Below are positions 1-8,465 of a stretch of DNA of 64,000 nucleotides, in pieces (position 1 is the stretch's first letter; each line of letters starts with the position of its first letter). The notes beneath the pieces were generated by a model. That model had not been told where the DNA came from, searched no databases, and saw only the letters and a program-made list of their open reading frames with translations. A program made the position numbers and the translations under genes. This stretch comes from Gammaproteobacteria bacterium (lineage in GTDB: Bacteria; Pseudomonadota; Gammaproteobacteria; Francisellales; CACEW01). Where the stretch lies: the NCBI GenBank assembly GCA_030652335.1, contig JAUSAW010000015.1, positions 1 to 64,000 of the forward strand. Direction: 5' to 3'.

Positions 1-530
1 CGGTATTGTCATCTATGTGCCCAGAGGCCATAAAAACCATTAAAGGCTCTATAATAGCTTATGTAGTAGAAACAACGTCCCCAGATGAAATGGCTAATAG
101 GATTAAAGATGTATTGTCATCTGGATGCTCAGAGGCCATAAAAACCATTAAAGGCTCTATAAAAGCTTATGTAGAAGAAACAACGTCCCCAGATGAAATG
201 GCTAATAGGATTAAAGCGGTATTGTCATCTGGATGCTCAGAGGCCATAAAAACCATTAAAGGCTCTATAAAAGCTTATGTAGAAGAAATAATTACCCCAG
301 ATGAAATGGCTAATAGGATTAAAGATGTATTGTCATCTGGATGCTCAGAGGCCATAAAAGCCATTAAAGACTCTATAAAAGTTTATATAGAAACAGCCTC
401 CCTAGATGAAAAGGCCAATAGGATTAAAGCGGTATTGTCATCTCGTTGCTCAGATGCCATAAATGCCATTATTGCTTCTATGATAGATTATTTAAAAACA
501 GCGCCTCTAAGTCAGCAAGCCAATAAACTT
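1..530 (+). repeat. In-frame 108-bp tandem repeats
   Basis: Units of 108 bp (36 codons) start near 27, 135, 243 and 351. The fourth is 105 bp, and a diverged fifth begins near 456. The first three are almost identical at the DNA level, which indicates recent expansion. Bases 1-26 are the end of another unit, so the array continues upstream of the window. Confidence 0.9.
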
Positions 531-1916
531 GATATTATTAAAAGAATTGTAGCGCTTAAACATAGGCGCCAGCAAGATGCCTTCAACGCCCTAAGAGCAG
601 CAGGAGTGGCAATAGAAGCTGCCGATACTAATCCAACAATAAAGGCTTCTTCAACCGATGAAAAGGATACTCATTCCAGCGGTACAAAGCGTAAAAGAGC
701 AGCCACAATTACCAAAAACAGTACCATTAAGCCTGCGGTGGCCCCAACAGCTAAAAAGGCCCGCATAGAACCAGACTCTTCAGAAACTGCCATTGAAACC
801 ATTAAAATAGGCGATAAAGAATATAGTATTAATTGTAATTATGAATATGAAGATCAAGATATAACGGCCTGCTTAAATGCACGCCTTCATGAAAATGGCT
901 TTAATAAAGCGGGGCTGCCTGTTTATGCTTTAGCAGCGGTGAATACTATCCAAAAAAACTCATTAAAGGATGCTCTGATCGCCCATAATAAGACGCTTGG
1001 CGATGATAAAGCCCTATTGGGCAAAAGAATTACGCTAATCCCATGCAATATTGGAAACTATCATTGGGTAGGCTTATTATTTGAATTTAACGAAGCCCGT
1101 GAGTGTATAAAAGCCGAATTTATTAACTCGACTGGCTCAAGCATTCCAAGCACACTTAACGATCAGCTTAAAGCCGTGTATCCAGGACGCACATTTACCG
1201 AACGTTTTGATTTGATTAGGCAGGAAGATGGAACTAGCTGTGGGCCTTGCACCGTAGAGAATTTAATCTTTGGCATGTTGGATGAAAAGGTAAAACCCGC
1301 TAATATGGCCCAAATTCGAGCTTTGCATCTAAACCTGGTAAAACAGGATGCTGAATCGCCCCTCATACCTGAAGCAGTAAAATCAGCGAGAACGAACGCT
1401 TATAACCGCTTTTACGATAATCAACTGCATAACAGGCGCAGCTTTGAATCAACACGCTATACTGCTCTTAAAGATTCTAAAAGTATGTCAGAAGCTGAAG
1501 TAGAGGGAATTGCCATTATAGCTTCCTTAATTATGAGCCTTGATAAAAAAGCACAGGCAGATATTTGCCGGGCTTTAGCACTAACACGTCACGAAGCGGC
1601 CAAAGAGATTAAAGAAACACTTGATGAAATCCGCCTCCAATTATTTGGTTACCGACATAATCCCATTGTAAAAGAGATAACAAGTCAGCTATTTGGAAAT
1701 GAATCAGAGCTAATCTTTAACTATGAGTATCTACAAAATATTTATAAGCTTTGTGCTTCACCGGGTGAACTTGAGAGCCTATCCAAATCGCTTAAAACAA
1801 AAGAACCCACCGCTAGTAGCTCCACTCCCTGGTTTAGTAGCGTATTAACGGGATCAGGAAAAGTTGCTTCAGCAGCTGCTAGTAGCGATGCTATGGTGCT
1901 AGATAACTGTGCCTAA
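1..1916 (+). CDS. C48 (Ulp1-like) cysteine protease with N-terminal tandem repeats, 5' end outside window
   Basis: This is a predicted ubiquitin/SUMO-like protease of the C48/CE clan and a likely effector on eukaryotic hosts. The catalytic region shows His353 in NYHWVGL, Asn374 in FINST (the Asp/Asn position) and a Gln406...Cys412 box in QEDGTSCGPC, counting from the TTG codon at 6. These match the H-D/N-Q-C order of the family. The N-terminus is a run of 36-residue tandem repeats (ending about residue 175), followed by a basic, Lys/Arg-rich linker with KRKR near residue 230. The only in-window start is a TTG at 6, which corresponds to the Leu of AVLSSGCSE in the later repeats. The gene therefore almost certainly begins upstream with more repeats. 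It ends 4 bp from the stop of the convergent xerD. No secretion signal was recognised. The protease call is good; the substrate is unknown. Confidence 0.72.
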   Translation, partial: VLSSMCPEAIKTIKGSIIAYVVETTSPDEMANRIKDVLSSGCSEAIKTIKGSIKAYVEETTSPDEMANRIKAVLSSGCSEAIKTIKGSIKAYVEEIITPDEMANRIKDVLSSGCSEAIKAIKDSIKVYIETASLDEKANRIKAVLSSRCSDAINAIIASMIDYLKTAPLSQQANKLDIIKRIVALKHRRQQDAFNALRAAGVAIEAADTNPTIKASSTDEKDTHSSGTKRKRAATITKNSTIKPAVAPTAKKARIEPDSSETAIETIKIGDKEYSINCNYEYEDQDITACLNARLHENGFNKAGLPVYALAAVNTIQKNSLKDALIAHNKTLGDDKALLGKRITLIPCNIGNYHWVGLLFEFNEARECIKAEFINSTGSSIPSTLNDQLKAVYPGRTFTERFDLIRQEDGTSCGPCTVENLIFGMLDEKVKPANMAQIRALHLNLVKQDAESPLIPEAVKSARTNAYNRFYDNQLHNRRSFESTRYTALKDSKSMSEAEVEGIAIIASLIMSLDKKAQADICRALALTRHEAAKEIKETLDEIRLQLFGYRHNPIVKEITSQLFGNESELIFNYEYLQNIYKLCASPGELESLSKSLKTKEPTASSSTPWFSSVLTGSGKVASAAASSDAMVLDNCA

Positions 1917-1920
1917 AAAG

Positions 1921-2814
1921 CTATGCTCTTGGGTGGTGCTCTTTATAAAGAGCTTGCAGCCTTGCCTTAGCCACATGAGTGTAGATGGTAGTGGTGCTAA
2001 CATCGGAATGACCTAATAACATTTGCACCACGCGTAAATCCGCCCCATGATTTAATAAATGGGTAGCGAAGGCGTGACGCAAAGTGTGCGGGGATAGGGA
2101 AGTCTGAATATGCGCGACTCCGGCATAATATTTTAGGCGATGCCAAAAGGTTTGTCTGGCCATACCTTTGGCATGCTGGCTTACAAATAAAACAGAACTA
2201 TTTTTAAGCCCTAATAATTCAGCCCGGGCCGATTGCATATAACTATCCACCCACTCTAAAGCTTCTTCGCCGATAGGTACTAAGCGCTCTTTAGAGCCTT
2301 TGCCCATGACTCGAATAACGCCTTGCCTCATATTAATCGAATTAAGGTCTAAGCTGACTAATTCGGTAATCCTAAGACCGCTGGCATAAAGCACTTCTAG
2401 CATCGCCCTATCTCTTAGCCCTATTGCGCTAGAAAGGTCTGGGGCATTAAGCAAGGCTTCCACATCCTGCTCGCTTAAGGTTTTAGGCAAAGGCCGACCT
2501 AACTTGGGGCTTTCTATATTTAAGGTGGGGTCGGTTTTAATGCGCTCTTCCTGTAATAACCAGCGATAAAAACGCCGAGCGCAGGATAAGAATCGCGCCG
2601 TTGAGCGGGCATGTACGCCTTTTTGATAGCGATAACCCAGATAATCCGAAATATCGGCCTGCTGTACCTGAATTAAGCTAGAGTTAACCGTAAGCAGCCA
2701 TTTCGCGAAGTCCCGCAAATCCGAACGATAAGCCGATAAGGTATTGCGGCTTAAGCCTTGCTCTAGCCAAATGGCATCGGTAAATGAGTCGATAATGGGA
2801 TCGAGGTTTTCCAC
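1921..2814 (-). CDS. xerD: Site-specific tyrosine recombinase XerD
   Basis: XerD is a tyrosine recombinase that works with XerC at dif to resolve chromosome dimers. Taking the GTG at 2814 gives 297 residues, close to the 298 of E. coli XerD. The catalytic set then falls at Arg148 (ASGLRITEL), Lys172 (MGKGSKERL), His243/Arg246 (HTLRHAF), His269 (LLGHSD) and Tyr278 (TIYTHV), nearly the E. coli numbering. The longer open frame back to 2928 would add 38 unlike residues and overlap the ABC transporter gene, so it was not used. The N-terminal core-binding domain (WLEQGLSRNTLSAYRSDL) is typical. XerD rather than XerC is favoured by length and motif spacing, but XerC is not excluded. Confidence 0.9.
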   Translation of the reverse strand: MENLDPIIDSFTDAIWLEQGLSRNTLSAYRSDLRDFAKWLLTVNSSLIQVQQADISDYLGYRYQKGVHARSTARFLSCARRFYRWLLQEERIKTDPTLNIESPKLGRPLPKTLSEQDVEALLNAPDLSSAIGLRDRAMLEVLYASGLRITELVSLDLNSINMRQGVIRVMGKGSKERLVPIGEEALEWVDSYMQSARAELLGLKNSSVLFVSQHAKGMARQTFWHRLKYYAGVAHIQTSLSPHTLRHAFATHLLNHGADLRVVQMLLGHSDVSTTTIYTHVAKARLQALYKEHHPRA

Positions 2815-2879
2815 GGGAGGCCTTATTTTTGTTCCCTGGATTATAGATTGTATAAAGTAAATGTCACTGAAGAAATGGA

Positions 2880-4652
2880 TCAACTGGCGGATGAATCGGG
2901 TAAAAACCCATCTTTTTGCAATTGCCATAGCTCAGCAAAATGGCCGTTATTGGCCAATAGTTGCTGATGACTGCCATCTTCGACGATTTCACCCTGATTA
3001 AACACCAAAATCCTATCCATATTGGCGAGGGTCGATAGCCTATGGGCAATAACGATGGTGGTTCGGTTTTGCATAAGCTGGTTTAGGCTGGCCTGAATTA
3101 AAATTTCGGTAACGGAGTCTAAAGCCGAGGTGGCCTCATCCAAAATTAGTATAGCGGCATTTTTTAAAATGGCGCGGGCTATAGCGATGCGTTGCCTTTG
3201 ACCCCCTGATAATTTAATGCCGCGCTCACCTACCAAGGTATGATAGCCTTCGCTAAGTTGATGAATAAATTCATCGCAATGCGCCTGTTTTGCCGCCGCT
3301 ATAACTTCCTCGTCCGTGGCATCCAGCCTGCCATAGCGTATATTTTCCATTAAACTGCGGTGAAACAGGCTACTATCCTGTGGAATCATAGCAATGTTTT
3401 GATGCAACGAATCCTGAGTGACTTTGGCAATATCCTGTCCATCGATTAGTATCTGGCCGGCATTAATATCGTATAGCCTTAGAATAAGATTAACGAAAGT
3501 GGTTTTGCCCGAGCCAGAAAACCCCACCAGGCCGATTTTTTGTCCGGCTGGAATAAGCAAATTTTGCTTATCAAAAATATTTTTATTGCGCTGATAATAA
3601 AAGCTAACCTGCTTGAATTCAAGCTCACCTCGGCTGACTATGAGCGGCTTAGCATCTGGGCTATCGAACACTTCATGAGCGCGACTGACCAGTTCTAATG
3701 CGGCCTTAAATTTGCCTCGCTCTTGCACATACATGGTTAATTGAAAACTAACATACCAGATCATGCCAAGCATCCCAAACACCAGCATGCTGACTAAGGT
3801 AAAGTCCCCTAAAGTGACCCAGGCATTTACCCAGCCATACACTAATAAATACATTACAGCAGCGGTTAATACGGCAGAAGCCAGACCTTGCCAAATGCGC
3901 ATTTTTTCTTGTAAGAACTGCGCTGTTTGAGATTTTTTAATCTCATCGATTTGAAAGGGCTTAAAATAGTCCCCTTCAAATGAATTGGCGGCAAACAATC
4001 TAACATTGGTAATATTACTGAGGCTATCGACTATCTTTCCGCTTAATAAGGTGTTGGCATCTGCATGTTGCTCAGATAGGGCATTGCCTCGCTTCATATA
4101 AAACTGACTTATGCCAAAATGAACGATAACCCAGCCTAGCATGGCTAACGCAAATATGGGTTTTACCCCCCATAGAAATACGATCGAAATGGCTAAAGCC
4201 ATGCCGATACCGATAAAATTGTATATCACTACATCGAGGATTCTTTCGGCGCTGCTTGGGAGATCGCTAATTTTATTGGCGATACTGCCTGCAAAATTAT
4301 CAGCAAAATAGTGATGCGAATGCTCCCTTACATAATCAAACATATCCTGGCGAATACTGGCCTTTAATCGCGGCATGGCATAAGCCATTAAATACCCCTG
4401 TATCCTATTGGCCACAGACATGGCTATCCAAAAACCTAATAATAAGGTAATGGGCCAGAAAATATGAGGGTAAATATCTGATCGCGCCCCTTTAAAATTA
4501 GCGGTGGTATTAACTATTTTTTTAATGAAATAGGGAAAGAAGTTTTCATTTAGCGCCCAGACTGCGGCACATAAGAATCCGCCTATAAAAGCTAAGCGTT
4601 GCTTAGCCAGATAGTATATGAAAAATCTAAACATCGATTTAGGGATAGTCAT
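2880..4652 (-). CDS. ABC exporter, fused membrane and ATPase domains
   Basis: This is a half-size ABC exporter (590 aa) that probably acts as a homodimer in the inner membrane; the substrate is unknown. The N-terminal half has about six hydrophobic segments (type-1 exporter fold, roughly residues 15-310). The C-terminal ATPase has Walker A GFSGSGKTTF, a Q-loop, signature LSGGQRQRIAIARAI, Walker B AAILILDEATSALD and the switch His in IVIAHRLST. It lies upstream of xerD, 65 bp away on the same strand. Its ATG is only 11 bp beyond the U-tract of an intrinsic terminator, so there is almost no room for a private promoter. An in-frame ATG at 4634 lacks a ribosome site. It differs from the MsbA at 27.2-28.9 kb in its membrane region. 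Confidence 0.85.
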   Translation of the reverse strand: MTIPKSMFRFFIYYLAKQRLAFIGGFLCAAVWALNENFFPYFIKKIVNTTANFKGARSDIYPHIFWPITLLLGFWIAMSVANRIQGYLMAYAMPRLKASIRQDMFDYVREHSHHYFADNFAGSIANKISDLPSSAERILDVVIYNFIGIGMALAISIVFLWGVKPIFALAMLGWVIVHFGISQFYMKRGNALSEQHADANTLLSGKIVDSLSNITNVRLFAANSFEGDYFKPFQIDEIKKSQTAQFLQEKMRIWQGLASAVLTAAVMYLLVYGWVNAWVTLGDFTLVSMLVFGMLGMIWYVSFQLTMYVQERGKFKAALELVSRAHEVFDSPDAKPLIVSRGELEFKQVSFYYQRNKNIFDKQNLLIPAGQKIGLVGFSGSGKTTFVNLILRLYDINAGQILIDGQDIAKVTQDSLHQNIAMIPQDSSLFHRSLMENIRYGRLDATDEEVIAAAKQAHCDEFIHQLSEGYHTLVGERGIKLSGGQRQRIAIARAILKNAAILILDEATSALDSVTEILIQASLNQLMQNRTTIVIAHRLSTLANMDRILVFNQGEIVEDGSHQQLLANNGHFAELWQLQKDGFLPDSSAS

Positions 4653-4663
4653 GTTATTCCAGC

Positions 4664-4693
4664 CAAAAAAAAACGCCGCCTTTATGGCGACGC
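4664..4693 (-). terminator. Intrinsic terminator after the 4760-5131 gene
   Basis: On the minus strand GTCGCC-ATAAA-GGCGGC forms a six-pair stem (one G-U) followed directly by nine T. It sits just after the orphan gene and directly before the ABC exporter start codon. Confidence 0.75.
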
Positions 4694-4759
4694 TGTTATT
4701 ATAATCAATATCTTGCTTAGATTAAAGCTGCCATCCTTGGCATGAAATCATCCCTTTAG

Positions 4760-5131
4760 TTATATGGCCTCAGCAAAAGACTGATAAGAGTCATTCGCAT
4801 GGTAGTCGCTAAAGCCTGAATCATCATTATAATGGGCGAGATCCATTTCTTTAAGGACTTCATGTTTCTCGGTCTTTTTCAAGCTAAGATCAATCGCGGT
4901 AATAGCGGCTTTAAATTCGCGGTTACCCTCACCCATCTCAACGGCACCTTTTAAAAATTCAAGGATATCTTGAACGGCGATATTTTTATCATCCAATAAG
5001 TCTGCAATAACGGAATCGCTACCTACCCATTCCCAGTTATCCGAACATTTCATTAAAATATGTTTTACTTTAGCTAAGTTATCACCATGAGCCTTAGCAA
5101 ATACTTCCATATAATCTTGTACTTTACTCAT
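4760..5131 (-). CDS. Orphan acidic protein, 123 aa
   Basis: I do not recognise a family. The frame extends to 5152, but the ATG at 5131 (MSKVQDYMEVF) is preceded at good spacing by GAGGGG, so it is taken as the start. The protein is acidic, probably mostly helical, with no signal peptide or membrane segment. Its C-terminal 30 residues are rich in Asp, Ser and Tyr (HYNDDSGFSDYHANDSYQSF). It is single-cistronic, with its own terminator and a promoter-like TATAGT upstream. A soluble effector or regulator is possible, but nothing in the sequence decides it. Confidence 0.6.
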   Translation of the reverse strand: MSKVQDYMEVFAKAHGDNLAKVKHILMKCSDNWEWVGSDSVIADLLDDKNIAVQDILEFLKGAVEMGEGNREFKAAITAIDLSLKKTEKHEVLKEMDLAHYNDDSGFSDYHANDSYQSFAEAI

Positions 5132-5281
5132 TTTTTTCCCCTCTATTTCCATATACTGATAGCCACTATAAGCTAGCTAATATTAACTTCATAGCGCTGT
5201 CTTAATGGGGGATTTTATAGGATGAAATTTAGGTATAAACTCGGTATTCTTTTTGCTTAATAAAGATTAAGCAGTTGATTT

Positions 5282-5896
5282 TTATATCTTTATATTCCAG
5301 GAGGCTTGACCTAATTGTGGGCTTAGAACAGTGACTTTATCGCCAGGTTTTAAGTCACCGACCCCGGCAGGCGTACCGGTATAGATTAAATCACCCTTCT
5401 GTAAGCTCCATATCGACGATAAAGTGACAATCAACTGTTCGATCGAAAATAACATTTGTCCCGTATTGCCGTGTTGTCTAAGGCTATCGTTAACAGTACA
5501 ACTAAACTCGATCGCCGCTAAATCAATAGCGCTGTGATAGGGCAGAAATTCGCTTAAGGTCGCGCTATGTTCAAATGACTTAGCTTTCTCCCATGGCAGC
5601 CCTTGGGCTTTTAATGCATTTTGTAGATCCCTCAGGGTTAAATCAAGACCCAGTGCTAACCCCGCTATCATGGCCCTTGCCTCACTTTCGGTTGTAGGCT
5701 TACCCGCTGCTTTGATTTGGACCACTACTTCAAGCTCATGTTGTAACTGCTGTCCATGCCTTGGGAATTGAATATCCTCGCCTTTTGGCACTAATGATTC
5801 ATATGGCTTCATAAACACTACAGGTTCTATTGGAACAGCATTACCAAGCTCTTTAGCATGCTCAACATAATTTCTTCCGATGCAAAATATACGCAT
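5282..5896 (-). CDS. Fumarylacetoacetate hydrolase family protein (YcgM-like)
   Basis: This is a short FAH-fold enzyme of 204 aa, the size of bacterial acylpyruvate hydrolase/oxaloacetate tautomerase-type members. The sequence opens with the family N-terminus FCIGRNYVEHAKELGN. It keeps FMKPYESLV, the metal-binding HELEVVV (Glu pair), the LGLDLTLRDLQ segment and the C-terminal GDLIYTGTPAGVGDLKPGD. It probably cleaves or tautomerises a small diketo-acid with Mg2+. GGGGG lies just upstream of the ATG. It is divergent from the DUF1704 gene, so 5897-5980 should hold both promoters. The exact substrate cannot be told from sequence. Confidence 0.88.
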   Translation of the reverse strand: MRIFCIGRNYVEHAKELGNAVPIEPVVFMKPYESLVPKGEDIQFPRHGQQLQHELEVVVQIKAAGKPTTESEARAMIAGLALGLDLTLRDLQNALKAQGLPWEKAKSFEHSATLSEFLPYHSAIDLAAIEFSCTVNDSLRQHGNTGQMLFSIEQLIVTLSSIWSLQKGDLIYTGTPAGVGDLKPGDKVTVLSPQLGQASWNIKI

Positions 5897-5980
5897 ATGG
5901 CCCCCTTGATTATGTCAAATATAATGGATTGTATCGGTTTTTGTTAAGAACTCATATATACTCTTTTGAAGGGGATTACT

Positions 5981-7294
5981 ATGAGCAATCTAGATCATCA
6001 GACTTTAAAGCTTAGTGCGCAACAGCAGACTATTCGTGAGTTATCCGATCGCATCGTTGTCGCGCAGAGACCCATTCAAATTCTCGATGCTGTTAAATGG
6101 GGCCCTGAAATCAAACAGGAATTCTTTAAAAACAAATGCAAAGAATTACCTAAGATCGATGCTAGCTATTATCAAAACCGCCCCCTCGCCTACGACATTC
6201 ACGATAAAAAAACTGAATTTCAGGGGATTGAACGCGACATTAATCGCCTATTAGGCCAATTTAGCGGCGTCGGCAGTATTATGCTGCGCATGTGCCAAGA
6301 ATATCGTCAAGCCCTAAGAATGATTAAGGCGCGCGGTAGCGATGATTTTACCAGCATTTCCATCGATCTCTATGGCTCTTCAGAAGATGCCTTTTACCCT
6401 GGCGCCCCCTTATTAAATGATTTGGCCGTGCTGCTTTCAGATACCCTAAGCAATTTAAATCAAAACCTAGTTTCTGAAATGGATGAAAAGCGCTATACCA
6501 GTCATGAGGCTGCTGAAATTTTACGCCAACGCTTTAGTGAATATTTTAAAGGCCGCGCTCAAGAAGTCGTGGTCGAGCAAAGCGATGATATTATCGCCGA
6601 TGCTGCCGCGGGTGCAGATCGCGTTAAAATCCGCACCGATGCCATGTTTAGTGAACGCGACATTCGTTTGTTAGAAGTTCACGAAGGCTGGGTACATGTT
6701 GGCACCTCATTAAATGGGGCCATGCAGCCTATTTGTACCTTTCTTGGTAAAGGAGCCCCTTCTTCGGTGATTACTCAAGAAGGCTTATCGGTTATTACCG
6801 AAATCATGACTTTTTCATCCTATCCAAGAAGAGTGTTGCGGATTACCAATCGTATTCGCGCCATTAATATGGCCGAAAATGGTGCTAACTTTTTAGAAGT
6901 GTTTCATTATTTTTGCGAATGCGGCATTAGTGAAGAGGATAGCTATGGTCATACCTTGCGAATCTTCCGCGGCAGCACACCAGAAGGCGGGCCCTTTACT
7001 AAAGATTTAGCCTATGCCAAAGGATTTATCATTATTTATAACTATATGCGACTCGCCGTTCAAAAAGGCCTGGTCCATCATATCTCGGCTTTATTTGTCG
7101 GCAAGGTTAGGATTGAAGATTTACATCTTTTATATGAACTCATCGCAGAAGGCACGGTAATCGCGCCTCAATATGTACCGCCTCAATTTAAAGATTTGGC
7201 GGCCTTAAGCTCTTGGATGTGTTTCTCACTATTTTTAAACCAATTGGATTTAAAAAAGCTCTCCGAGAACTATCGGCATATATTGCCTACCTAA
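5981..7294 (+). CDS. DUF1704 / QEGLA-motif putative metallocarboxypeptidase
   Basis: The protein (437 aa) belongs to the family annotated as flavohemoglobin expression-modulating QEGLA motif protein. This family is related to eukaryotic tyrosine/methionine carboxypeptidases (MATCAP-type). The zinc site HEGWVH is at residues 234-239, and QEGLS at 266-270 supplies the expected third ligand region. The C-terminal half is helical (FLEVFHYFCECG, RIFRGSTPEGGPFTKDLAYAKGF). ATG 5981 follows AAGGGG at good spacing; the frame is open from a TTG at 5966 but that is less likely. The gene is monocistronic and converges with the small membrane-protein gene, overlapping it by 4 bp. The metallopeptidase role is family knowledge; the target is unknown. 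Confidence 0.78.
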   Translation: MSNLDHQTLKLSAQQQTIRELSDRIVVAQRPIQILDAVKWGPEIKQEFFKNKCKELPKIDASYYQNRPLAYDIHDKKTEFQGIERDINRLLGQFSGVGSIMLRMCQEYRQALRMIKARGSDDFTSISIDLYGSSEDAFYPGAPLLNDLAVLLSDTLSNLNQNLVSEMDEKRYTSHEAAEILRQRFSEYFKGRAQEVVVEQSDDIIADAAAGADRVKIRTDAMFSERDIRLLEVHEGWVHVGTSLNGAMQPICTFLGKGAPSSVITQEGLSVITEIMTFSSYPRRVLRITNRIRAINMAENGANFLEVFHYFCECGISEEDSYGHTLRIFRGSTPEGGPFTKDLAYAKGFIIIYNYMRLAVQKGLVHHISALFVGKVRIEDLHLLYELIAEGTVIAPQYVPPQFKDLAALSSWMCFSLFLNQLDLKKLSENYRHILPT

Positions 7295-7554
7295 CCCCCA
7301 GGTAATGCTCTATATTCAGGTGTTGGTGAAGAGGCTTGTTCTGCTGCATTATGAAAGCAACGTGTACGGCAACAGTATAATGCTACACCGGCCACACCAG
7401 CCAGAACCAAACTACCTGACACAACCAGCAGCGCAGTAGTGCTAACACCATCGTCTGAAGCATCGCCTGTAGCCAATGAATTGGTAAGATTGGCGGCAGT
7501 CCCCGCTAGCATCGTTGCAGCGGCCCTTAAAAATAGGCTAGTAGCATTAATCAT
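7291..7554 (-). CDS. Small single-pass membrane protein, 87 aa
   Basis: No family is recognised. An N-terminal hydrophobic stretch (ATSLFLRAAATMLAG) may be a signal or first helix. A clear transmembrane segment follows (TTALLVVSGSLVLAGVAGVA), then a short Cys/Arg-rich tail (YCCRTRCFHN) and a Pro/Ser end. GGGAG sits 7 bases before the ATG, which supports translation. The gene is isolated between convergent and tandem housekeeping genes. Membrane targeting is a reading of the hydrophobicity; the function is unknown. Confidence 0.55.
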   Translation of the reverse strand: MINATSLFLRAAATMLAGTAANLTNSLATGDASDDGVSTTALLVVSGSLVLAGVAGVALYCCRTRCFHNAAEQASSPTPEYRALPGG

Positions 7555-7631
7555 TTCACGCTCCCTGTAAAAGTAATATCAATAACAACTGTTATAGATA
7601 TAATCTCAGCTGCCCTCGCTGGAATCAAGCA

Positions 7632-8465
7632 TTACGAGGTGGCTTTTAACTCGGCCAATACTTCGAGAATTAAGGTAGTCATATTGCCGGCGGCTTGATC
7701 TGAAAATATCAACACTTCTTCATGATTGACTTTTTGAGGGCTTAGGCCAGCCGCGTAGTTACTAACGGCAGATAAGGCTCCGACTTTAATTCCGCAATGT
7801 CTGGCGATCATCACTTCATGTACGGTCGACATTCCGACCAGGTCACCACCGATTTGTTTATAAAACTGAATTTCAGCCGGGGTTTCATAAGTCGGACCCA
7901 TTACGCCACAATAAATACCTTCTGGCAGAGTTATGCCATGCTTTTTAGCGGCCTTGGTAAATAACTGGTTGATTAAGGGGCTAAAGGCTTCTTCCATTCC
8001 GGAAAACCGCGGGCCATATTCGGCATCATTGGGACCGATTAAGGCATTCACTCCGGTTAAATTAATTTGGTCTTTAATCATCACCACGCTACCCGGGTGA
8101 ATAGAGGTATTCAACACGCCGGCCGCATTGGTAATTAATAGGGTATCGATACCTAAACGTTTCATAGCGCGAATAGGGGTTTTTAACTGCTCGTAACTTG
8201 CTCCTTCGTATAAATGCACTCGGCCTTTCATACAGATAACAGGAACGCCTTGCAGATAGCCCATCACCAATTGACCAGCATGACCTTGTACGGTACTAAT
8301 AAAAAAGCCAGGTAAATCCTTATAATCAAAACTTGCGACTTGATCAATAGTGCTGGCTAAGCCACCTAAACCAGACCCTAAGATTAAACCTACTTTAGGA
8401 TGAAAATCTTGTGGTAATTTAGCTTGAATATAATTGGCTGCTTCTAACGCGAAATCGTGTTTCAT
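7632..8465 (-). CDS. punA: Purine-nucleoside phosphorylase, trimeric type
   Basis: This enzyme phosphorolyses inosine/guanosine-type nucleosides to base plus ribose-1-phosphate in purine salvage. Its 277 residues match the trimeric PNP family. Visible landmarks are the phosphate-binding GLILGSGLGGLA, the VQGHAGQLVMG and RVHLYEG segments, TNAAGVLN, the base-contact region GPTYETPAEI, and VGMSTVHEVM before SAVSNYAAGLS. It overlaps the tilS stop by one base (TAATG), so it is the last gene of an accA-tilS-punA transcript. An AAGGATGAATA ribosome site precedes the ATG. The symbol is one of several in use for this family (punA, xapA). Confidence 0.9.
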   Translation of the reverse strand: MKHDFALEAANYIQAKLPQDFHPKVGLILGSGLGGLASTIDQVASFDYKDLPGFFISTVQGHAGQLVMGYLQGVPVICMKGRVHLYEGASYEQLKTPIRAMKRLGIDTLLITNAAGVLNTSIHPGSVVMIKDQINLTGVNALIGPNDAEYGPRFSGMEEAFSPLINQLFTKAAKKHGITLPEGIYCGVMGPTYETPAEIQFYKQIGGDLVGMSTVHEVMIARHCGIKVGALSAVSNYAAGLSPQKVNHEEVLIFSDQAAGNMTTLILEVLAELKATS

